The translations under genes and the position numbers were made by a program. Shown piece by piece: positions 17,403-22,992 of a stretch of DNA of 22,992 nt (positions are counted from its first letter, which is position 1; each line of letters starts with the position of its first letter). Location of the stretch: the NCBI GenBank assembly GCA_002501085.1, contig DLRL01000024.1:12800-35791 (forward strand), in the 5' to 3' direction. This DNA comes from Gemmatimonadales bacterium UBA7889. Its GTDB lineage: Bacteria > Gemmatimonadota > Gemmatimonadetes > Longimicrobiales > Gaopeijiaceae. The notes beneath the pieces were generated by a model. It made no database searches, was not told the DNA's origin, and saw only the letters and a program-made list of their open reading frames with translations.

Positions 17403-18179
17403 ATGCTTGCAATGACACCATGGGTCCGAAAGTTACTCATCGCGAATGTCGCGATGTTCTTCCTGTATCCCTTGTCTCCTGTGGACCTCAGTTTCTATCC
17501 GCCAGCCATTGTTGTTCGGCCTTGGACGCTGGTTTCGTACATGTTCTTACACGCTGGTCCCATGCATCTGCTTTTCAATATGATTGGCCTCTACTTCTTC
17601 GGACCCCGAGTGGAGGGCAGACTGGGTGCGAAGGGATTCCTTTGGCTTTACTTGCTTTCTGGCTTAGGGGCAGCGCTGTTCCATTTCGTGTTCTCTCGGG
17701 AGTACCCGGTCGTTGGTGCTTCTGGAGCGGTGTACGGCGTACTCTTGGCGTTTGCGATGTATTGGCCACGCGTCCGGATCTACCTATGGGCGATCCTGCC
17801 AATCGAGGCTTGGCTTCTCGCAACCCTGCTTGTGTTAGGCTCGCTCTATGCTGGCGTGAACCCCTCCATGGGTTCTCGTACAGCTCACTTTGCGCACCTC
17901 GGAGGGCTCGCCTTTGCATTCGTTTTCATCAAGTGGTGGGAGTGGCAAAAAGGGGCTGCCAAGAGAGATTTTGATAAGAAACTCCACCCCGAGGCATCGC
18001 CCACAGGGATCATGGGGGATCGTTTAGCTACAGCGAGGTGGAAGGGAATTGTCCTAGATTCATTGCACGAGCTTAATAGAGGAGAAGTCGTGCGACTTCT
18101 GGCCAAGGTGGAGTCTGAAGGTGCAGGTCATTTGAGACTTTCAGAGCGGCAGTTCCTGGATCGTATGTCAGCGGACTAG
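17403..18179 (+). CDS. Rhomboid family intramembrane serine protease
   Basis: A 258-residue membrane protein with about six hydrophobic helices (residues 10-180). The rhomboid dyad is present: Ser107 in GASGAVYG and His165 in AHFAHLGG. The supporting HLLFN motif (His55 to Asn59) is there, as are the first-loop arginine/tryptophan features near WTLVSYMFLHAG. The enzyme cuts single-span membrane proteins within the bilayer. Residues about 185-258 form a cytoplasmic tail ending in a LLAKVESEGAGHLRLSERQF stretch that resembles the short helical C-terminal motif (DUF6576-like) common on rhomboids of this group; its role is not known. The ATG at 17403 has AGGA 7 bases upstream. It sits 37 bases after the M14 gene and 29 before the YigZ-like gene, so co-transcription is likely. 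The physiological substrate cannot be told. Confidence 0.93.
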   Translation: MLAMTPWVRKLLIANVAMFFLYPLSPVDLSFYPPAIVVRPWTLVSYMFLHAGPMHLLFNMIGLYFFGPRVEGRLGAKGFLWLYLLSGLGAALFHFVFSREYPVVGASGAVYGVLLAFAMYWPRVRIYLWAILPIEAWLLATLLVLGSLYAGVNPSMGSRTAHFAHLGGLAFAFVFIKWWEWQKGAAKRDFDKKLHPEASPTGIMGDRLATARWKGIVLDSLHELNRGEVVRLLAKVESEGAGHLRLSERQFLDRMSAD

Positions 18180-18208
18180 CTGCTACACCTGAACGCTGAT
18201 ATGGTGGC

Positions 18209-18835
18209 TTGAGTCGAGTGAGATCAGAGGCTGGTCTCCGCTATGCTATTCCCTCGCGAATCTACAGGGTCGAGGAATTAATTCAGCGCAGTCGTTTCAT
18301 CACCACTGCAGCGCACGCCCCAGACGCCAATGCTGCCAACGCTTTTGTGGACTCGGTGAGAGAGTTATTTCCTGATGCGACCCATCATTGCTGGGCTTTC
18401 GTAGCTGGTCCCCCAGGGAGTACTGCCCATATAGGCATGAGTGATGACGGTGAACCCCATGGAACAGCTGGTAGGCCCATGCTCACTGTATTACTGCATT
18501 CTGGGGTGGGTGAGGTCGTCACCGTTTGCACGCGTTATTTTGGAGGTGTGAAGCTCGGGACTGGTGGACTTTCCCGTGCTTATGCTGGTGGAGTCAAATT
18601 ACTGCTTCAAACCCTCCCAACTGAACTAAAGATCAAGCGTGTCCACGTTAGTGTGCGAGTCGCATATCCCCATGTGGAAAGTCTTCAAAGGCTACTGGAC
18701 GATCTGGAGGTTGTTGTGGAGCATGAGGAGTACGGCGAGGAGGTTAGGTATCAGATCGCTGTTCCCGTGATGACCCTAGAGACACTGAGAGAACAGCTTG
18801 CCCAGTTAACATCTGGGGAAGGCGTACTGGAATAA
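18209..18835 (+). CDS. yigZ: YigZ/IMPACT family protein
   Basis: A 208-residue cytoplasmic protein, usual length for the family. The N-terminal UPF0029/Impact domain (about 15-125) carries the family signature CTRYFGGVKLGTGGLSRAY (107-125) together with SDDGEPHGTAGRPM (78-91). The C-terminal part (about 140-205) is a ferredoxin-like DUF1949 domain. Bacterial YigZ is thought to bind nucleic acid or ribosome-related partners; the eukaryotic relative IMPACT regulates GCN2. The exact bacterial role is unresolved. The start is a TTG at 18209 with GGTGG shortly before it; a GTG at 18218 is an alternative. No ATG is available in frame near the domain start. Confidence 0.92.
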   Translation: MSRVRSEAGLRYAIPSRIYRVEELIQRSRFITTAAHAPDANAANAFVDSVRELFPDATHHCWAFVAGPPGSTAHIGMSDDGEPHGTAGRPMLTVLLHSGVGEVVTVCTRYFGGVKLGTGGLSRAYAGGVKLLLQTLPTELKIKRVHVSVRVAYPHVESLQRLLDDLEVVVEHEEYGEEVRYQIAVPVMTLETLREQLAQLTSGEGVLE

Positions 18836-18901
18836 GCTGTCCGTCGCGCGCTGCTATAACCCAGCATATGTTCAGGGTCCACCAGTACTGGGAGCAGTGG
18901 T

Positions 18902-20410
18902 ATGCGCACAGCCTCATCTATGAAAACCTTGTTGTTCTCCACCTGCTTTTTGTCCGTAGCATGCGGTGTAGTTGAAGAAGAAATCCCGAATGCGGATGGC
19001 TCTACTGAGTCGCTTATTGCACGTGCACAAGCATTTGAACTCAACACGGAGTACGACCCTCCTCCGGGTGAGGCGCTGCACCATCAGACTGCGGGTTTCG
19101 CGAAGATTCTTTGCTCTGGTGTCTTCATTACTGGTTTGGATGCTGCTGACGCTGCCGCCAACGTCGGTGGGTTCATCTCTCCATTCGATGAGCGCGCGCA
19201 TGTTGTCGACACTGTGGTTGATTACGAACAAGAGCGTGTGGCCCTTACGCTCTCCGACGGTGTAACTCGAACTGCGAAGCGCTATGAGAATCAGGGCTGC
19301 GTAGCTCATGGGATTGGCGAGGACTCAGTGCATTTCACACCGACTGCTGTGGAGCGCAACTTGCCACCTGCAGCAACAACTCCCTGGCCGATGGGTGACG
19401 TTCTTTCCGATGTGCCATGGCCATCTGAAATCGATATGGAGAAGGTTGAAGAGGCTCTTGATATCGGATTCGGTCCTGCTGAAGCGCGTACGCTTGGACT
19501 CGTGGTCACATATAAGGGCCGTATCTTGGGTGAGCGGTACGGAGAAGGTATCGACATCCATACTCCCCTTGAGAGTTGGTCAATGACGAAGAGTTTGACC
19601 GGCACGCTCATGGGTGTCTTGATTCAGCAAGGGACCTATGAACTCTGGCAATCCGCGCCCGTACCCGAATGGCAGGAGCCGGGTGACCCCCGTCAAGAAA
19701 TCCGTATCGGTGACATCATGCGCATGTCCAGTGGAATCAAGATCAATGCTCCTAGTGATCCTGACTATGACCGCGATATCTACGCTGATCATTTGTATCT
19801 CTATACAGCGACATCGAATTCCTACGAGTGGGCTGCGACACGCCCGCAAGAGTGGCCTCCCAATACAATTGGGCGCTACAGGAACACTGACCCAGTTCTG
19901 ACTAGCTATCTCATTCGTCTTGGGGTGGAGGGCCGAGGGCAGAACTATCACTCGTTCCCGCAGCGTGATCTCTTTGACAAAATTGGGATCAGGGATGGAC
20001 TCATTGAGACGGATCCCCAGGGCAACTTCCTTGGTCAGGGGCTCGCATTTATGCCGGCACGTGATTGGGCCAGGCTCGGTAACCTTTACCTGCAGGATGG
20101 CATGTGGGATGGCGAGCGCATTCTACCCGAAGGCTACGTGGAATACGCCTCAACACTTGCTCCGACGTGGGTTTCGGACGGGCGGCTCCAATATGGTGGA
20201 GCATTCTTTTGGGTGAATGGTCAAGGTAGTCAGGGGCTGCCCGAGAGCGCCTACAGTATGAGAGGTGCTGGTGGACAGAGTACAACTATTATTCCGACTC
20301 ATGACCTTGTGGTAGTGCGGCTAGGAAAGTACACAGGTTCAGGACCTGGCGGACAAGCACTCAATCAAGCTTTTGGAATACTTATGGATGCAGTGCCTCC
20401 TATCGAGTGA
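18902..20410 (+). CDS. Exported beta-lactamase-fold serine hydrolase
   Basis: A 502-residue protein of the class C beta-lactamase/penicillin-binding-protein-like family. The ATG at 18902 has GGGAG at 18890-18894 (7 bases upstream); an ATG at 18920 is possible. The N-terminus has a hydrophobic stretch and a weak lipobox, SVAC with Cys21, so it is exported and perhaps lipid-anchored. Residues about 30-165 form an extra N-terminal region with Cys71 and Cys133. The hydrolase domain (about 190-495) has the catalytic Ser227 and Lys230 in SMTKS, the second-motif Tyr326 in YRN, and the third-motif GAGGQ at 455-459 in place of KTG. Members include esterases, D-aminopeptidases, DD-peptidases and 6-aminohexanoate-dimer hydrolase-like enzymes; the substrate is not evident. 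It should not be read as an antibiotic-resistance gene. Confidence 0.9.
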   Translation: MRTASSMKTLLFSTCFLSVACGVVEEEIPNADGSTESLIARAQAFELNTEYDPPPGEALHHQTAGFAKILCSGVFITGLDAADAAANVGGFISPFDERAHVVDTVVDYEQERVALTLSDGVTRTAKRYENQGCVAHGIGEDSVHFTPTAVERNLPPAATTPWPMGDVLSDVPWPSEIDMEKVEEALDIGFGPAEARTLGLVVTYKGRILGERYGEGIDIHTPLESWSMTKSLTGTLMGVLIQQGTYELWQSAPVPEWQEPGDPRQEIRIGDIMRMSSGIKINAPSDPDYDRDIYADHLYLYTATSNSYEWAATRPQEWPPNTIGRYRNTDPVLTSYLIRLGVEGRGQNYHSFPQRDLFDKIGIRDGLIETDPQGNFLGQGLAFMPARDWARLGNLYLQDGMWDGERILPEGYVEYASTLAPTWVSDGRLQYGGAFFWVNGQGSQGLPESAYSMRGAGGQSTTIIPTHDLVVVRLGKYTGSGPGGQALNQAFGILMDAVPPIE

Positions 20411-20447
20411 TCCGGTTAATATGGCCTAATAGAAAGAGGGAATCGGG

Positions 20448-21095
20448 ATGATTCTTCATCCCGGTAGGCTTCTAAGGCGATCAGTGAGTTGGGTGATGGG
20501 CATGGGCATTCTCGTTGCCACTCTTTTTGCGATACTCGTCAGGGGTAGTGTCTTTTCCTACGATACATGGGCCTTTGGCGCATCACTATCCCTAGTTTCT
20601 GCGGTACTTATGACTGTGCCGCTTTTACTCTTAGGAGCTTGGGTCATTATCCGTGGGCGCGGAATCGTCCGAAGGTTCCAGCTTATGCTTATCCGGAGCG
20701 CGATCATGATCGCGCTCATCTATATAGGTTATGCCGTCTTGTATGTTGCGAGTACAAATGCAGTCCCGGATGAGATCCGAGAAGAATACCAGACGATCCA
20801 TCCGCTCCTGCGTTTAGCTGCTAGTCCGGTGATTGTCTTTGACCCGAGTGCTTTCAGGCATCCTGATGGGTCTGTGCTAGAGGACTATCGCCTGATGGGC
20901 CTATCGGCTAATGAAGCGAATCTTCATTTCGTCCAGAAGGATGACCTGATTCATTCGCTTGACCTAGTGACAGATAATAGGTCGGAATGGAGAAATCGTG
21001 CCATCGAACTTGGATTTTGGGCATTTGGTTTCCATTCACTTCGTCACCGAGGACTTGGCGATCATTTGCATGTATCACTAAGGCTCCCAGGTTAA
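20448..21095 (+). CDS. Three-helix membrane protein with a possible periplasmic LAS/M15-like zinc-peptidase tail
   Basis: A 215-residue protein that I do not recognise by name. The ATG has GAGGG 7 bases upstream. Hydrophobic helices lie at about residues 14-33, 43-69 and 81-101. Basic clusters before the first helix (RLLRR) and between the second and third (RGRGIVRR) predict N-terminus in the cytoplasm and the C-terminal 110 residues in the periplasm. That domain ends in GDHLHVSLRLPG: DHLHV (205-209) resembles the last zinc motif of M15/MepA-type murein peptidases. Before it, LHFVQKDDLIHSLDLVTD (159-176) offers the His and Asp ligands (His160 or His169; Asp172 or Asp176). A short gap (37 bases) follows the serine hydrolase, another envelope enzyme. 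Peptidase activity is inference; with the family unconfirmed, hypothetical membrane protein is the safe name. Confidence 0.75.
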   Translation: MILHPGRLLRRSVSWVMGMGILVATLFAILVRGSVFSYDTWAFGASLSLVSAVLMTVPLLLLGAWVIIRGRGIVRRFQLMLIRSAIMIALIYIGYAVLYVASTNAVPDEIREEYQTIHPLLRLAASPVIVFDPSAFRHPDGSVLEDYRLMGLSANEANLHFVQKDDLIHSLDLVTDNRSEWRNRAIELGFWAFGFHSLRHRGLGDHLHVSLRLPG

Positions 21096-21158
21096 GCAAT
21101 CATGGGGTAGGGCTAGCGCCAACGCTGAGTGAGTGGCCTACGGAAGTGTTTATTAACA

Positions 21159-21187
21159 TTCCATAGCTCCTTGGGTGTCTTTATATA
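21159..21187 (+). promoter_or_regulatory. Possible promoter for the TolC-family gene
   Basis: TTCCAT (21159-21164), a 17-base spacer and TATATA (21182-21187) form a promoter-like pair 54 bases before the chosen start. The -35 is poor and the -10 fair. The 145-base gap before the gene also supports separate transcription. Confidence 0.3.
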
Positions 21188-21240
21188 AGGGTGTGCCCGA
21201 GTATTCGGGTCGAAGAATAATTTCTAGTGGAGATATCGAG

Positions 21241-22788
21241 ATGGGTTTGAGGAAGATGCAGTTGAAATCGCTTGTGATCTGTGCGGTTCTAGCCGTCTCT
21301 CCGATGATTGGCGAGTCGGTCCATGCCCAAGTTCAGGGCAGGGTCGTGGATCTCACCCTTGATGGAATGGTAGACTTGGCGCTTAGCAACAGCTTCCGAG
21401 TGCGCCAGCTGAATATGGGGGTCGATCGCACCAGATTCCGCTTGCAGGCACAGCGTGCGAGACTGCGTTCACGGGTGGATTTGAATCTATCCGCACCAGA
21501 TTTAAAGTCGATTTCCGAGACGAAGTGGAACTCTACTCTTCAGCGGGATGAGATCATTCATGAGGACTCCAGGCGTCTTGAGGCTGAGTTGTCAATTCGC
21601 CAACCCGTCATCCTTTTCGGTTACCCAACGAACGGTTATCTGTCACTGAACAACAGGGTCTACCGTTACGCACAGACGGAACCCGATGGTGATAAGGACC
21701 TACGTTACTACAACCGCTACTTCATTAGGTACACCCAGCCTTTTTTCCAGGCAAATGGTCTCAAGAACAACATTGAAGAAGCGGAACTCGACCTGGAGGA
21801 CACTCAGCTGGAATTCTATGATGACGTTGTTGAAATCGTCGATGACCTGTCGGGGGACTATTTTGAACTCTTCGAGTCAGCCTATCAGAGGATCATCAAT
21901 GAGGCTCGGGTGGCTAATCTTATAGAAACCGTCGCGGCTGCAGAGGAGTTGGCATTAACGGATACGACAAGAGCCATTGACCTAGGCCAAATCCAAGTGG
22001 AATTGGCAAATGCTGTGGAGCAGGTGCAACAGATGGAAAGCCAATTCCGACTTCTGGCTGCGAGTTTAACGACCACCCTGAACCTTTCCTCATCCGACTC
22101 GATTACTCTCACACCCGTTATTGATGTTCGGCCGATCGAGATTGACGTAGAGCAGGCGACACAATTTGCGCTACAGCTCACGCCGCGTATGAGGCAACTG
22201 AACATCAGCTATAGGGAAAGTGAGATCAATCTCGAGAATACGAGAAGCAGGGGTAGCTTTAGGATGGATCTCGCAATGAGCTATGGGCGAGAGATGCAGG
22301 ATCCGGCTTTCAGGGATCTGTGGGAAAGACCTTCAAATACCTACACAATAGACGTAAATGCGTACCTGCCTATCTGGGATTGGGGACAGCGCAGCGCAAG
22401 CATTGCATCCTCCCGAATCGGGCTAGATCAAGTCCAACTTCGTATTGAACAAGCAGAGCAGCAAATCCGTTCTCAAGTTCAGAATCAAGTACGAAACGTA
22501 CAGGAATTCGAAGCACGCACGCTGGCGATGGAGGGTAATCTGGCGTTGGCGAATGATCTGTCAGCGTCAAGTATCGATTTGTACCGGGAAGGCTCACTCT
22601 CAGCCTTGGAGTTGATACAAAGTTTCCAGAGGGAGTCGGATACGGCGAGCAATTTTCTTGATGCGTACCTGGGTTGGCGCCGTGCACTGCTGCGGATTCA
22701 ACAGCTTACATTCTATGATTTTGAGACTATGCTTCCAGTACTTGAGCGATTCGGAATCCCAATGACTGACCCGAATACCGACAGTTAA
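21241..22788 (+). CDS. TolC-family outer-membrane efflux protein
   Basis: A 515-residue protein. I prefer the ATG at 21241, 8 bases after GGAG, because it gives a normal signal peptide (basic MGLRKMQLK, hydrophobic core, cleavage near ESVHAQ); the longer ORF from 21175 adds an unlikely leader. The mature part begins with VDLTLDGMVDLALSNSFRV, the typical start of outer-membrane efflux proteins, and contains two long helical repeats (about 200-290 and 415-490 from this start) rich in Glu, Gln and Ala, separated by beta-strand segments. Family members form trimeric channels that work with an inner-membrane pump and a periplasmic adaptor. Neither partner is in this window, so the exported substrate is unknown; partners may lie elsewhere. 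It is followed by the tRNA genes. Confidence 0.9.
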   Translation: MGLRKMQLKSLVICAVLAVSPMIGESVHAQVQGRVVDLTLDGMVDLALSNSFRVRQLNMGVDRTRFRLQAQRARLRSRVDLNLSAPDLKSISETKWNSTLQRDEIIHEDSRRLEAELSIRQPVILFGYPTNGYLSLNNRVYRYAQTEPDGDKDLRYYNRYFIRYTQPFFQANGLKNNIEEAELDLEDTQLEFYDDVVEIVDDLSGDYFELFESAYQRIINEARVANLIETVAAAEELALTDTTRAIDLGQIQVELANAVEQVQQMESQFRLLAASLTTTLNLSSSDSITLTPVIDVRPIEIDVEQATQFALQLTPRMRQLNISYRESEINLENTRSRGSFRMDLAMSYGREMQDPAFRDLWERPSNTYTIDVNAYLPIWDWGQRSASIASSRIGLDQVQLRIEQAEQQIRSQVQNQVRNVQEFEARTLAMEGNLALANDLSASSIDLYREGSLSALELIQSFQRESDTASNFLDAYLGWRRALLRIQQLTFYDFETMLPVLERFGIPMTDPNTDS

Positions 22789-22824
22789 TAATTTGATGAG
22801 AGCTGGCCTGCCCTTAAGGGTGGC

Positions 22825-22855
22825 TTGGTTGAGTGAACTCATTGAAAACTATAGG
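22825..22855 (+). promoter_or_regulatory. Possible tRNA promoter
   Basis: TATAGG at 22850-22855 is a fair -10 element. Candidate -35 elements are TTGGTT (22825-22830, 19-base spacer) or TTGAGT (22829-22834, 15-base spacer); neither spacing is ideal. A CCCTTAAGGG palindrome lies just upstream at 22811-22820 and could form a small hairpin after the TolC gene, but no T run follows it. Confidence 0.35.
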
Positions 22856-22869
22856 TTTTCAGGCTCCTT

Positions 22870-22947
<78 letters not shown>

Positions 22948-22963
22948 CTTAACGATCGCCGCC

Positions 22964-22992
22964 GGGGGTGTAGCTCAGTTGGGAGAGCATCT
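22964..22992 (+). tRNA. Probable tRNA-Ala, 5' part only (cut by the window end)
   Basis: GGGGGTG acceptor strand, then TAGCTCAGTTGGGAGAGC, a complete D arm, then the first bases of the anticodon stem (ATCT). The 5' half matches bacterial tRNA-Ala and the position after tRNA-Ile(GAT) supports it, but the anticodon is outside the window. Confidence 0.8.

Noticed and set aside
18902..20410. Calling the serine hydrolase an antibiotic-resistance beta-lactamase
   Set aside because: It has the SxxK and YxN motifs of the wide fold, but the third motif is GAGGQ rather than KTG and the length and N-terminal region differ from true class C enzymes.
21107..21141. GTAGG/CCTAC and AGCG/CGCT nested inverted repeats before the TolC gene, as a riboswitch or terminator
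   Set aside because: The outer and inner stems are short and separated by an unpaired stretch, with no T run and no known riboswitch core.

Overview
The window is a compact chromosomal stretch of about 23 kb at roughly 50% GC, almost fully coding, with short intergenic gaps (none over about 200 bases), recognisable Shine-Dalgarno sites and no mobile element, CRISPR array or phage gene. Gene content (a DnaE of 1182 residues, a DUF4837-type lipoprotein, GldF/GldG-like and DUF4340 proteins, an M14 peptidase with an amidotransferase-like tail, two-domain rhodanese, TolC-family protein) suggests a Gram-negative, aerobic, free-living heterotroph. My best guess is a marine member of Gemmatimonadota or a relative in the Bacteroidota/FCB neighbourhood. 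That assignment is inference from protein style, not from a marker search.

Layout. 1-2917 (+): the 3' part of a fused ABC-2 permease/GldG-like protein and an overlapping DUF4340 protein, probably one membrane complex whose ATPase gene lies off the left edge. 2998-9104 (-): dnaE, then a 117-base gap, then an ALDH7-family dehydrogenase followed 14 bases later by a nitrilase-superfamily hydrolase. 9314-12417 (-): an M3 oligopeptidase and, 8 bases downstream, a DUF4837-like lipoprotein. 12418-12616: divergent intergenic region. 12617-22788 (+): a long same-strand run of cation-efflux (CDF) protein, secreted rhodanese, secreted M14 peptidase, rhomboid protease, YigZ/IMPACT-family protein, beta-lactamase-fold serine hydrolase, a three-helix membrane protein with a possible zinc-peptidase tail, and a TolC-family outer-membrane protein. 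22871-22992 (+): tRNA-Ile(GAT) and the 5' part of a probable tRNA-Ala, running off the right edge.

How they fit together. Most genes are housekeeping or envelope/proteolysis functions: replication (dnaE), peptide turnover (M3, M14), membrane proteolysis (rhomboid), metal export (CDF), outer-membrane efflux (TolC). The ALDH7/nitrilase pair looks like a small catabolic operon, possibly for lysine or a related omega-amino compound. I found no clear undescribed defence or mobile system. The items most worth a second look are the membrane protein at 20448-21095, whose C-terminal part resembles LAS/M15-type zinc peptidases and is predicted to face the periplasm, and the tRNA-Ile/tRNA-Ala pair that is not preceded by a 16S rRNA gene.
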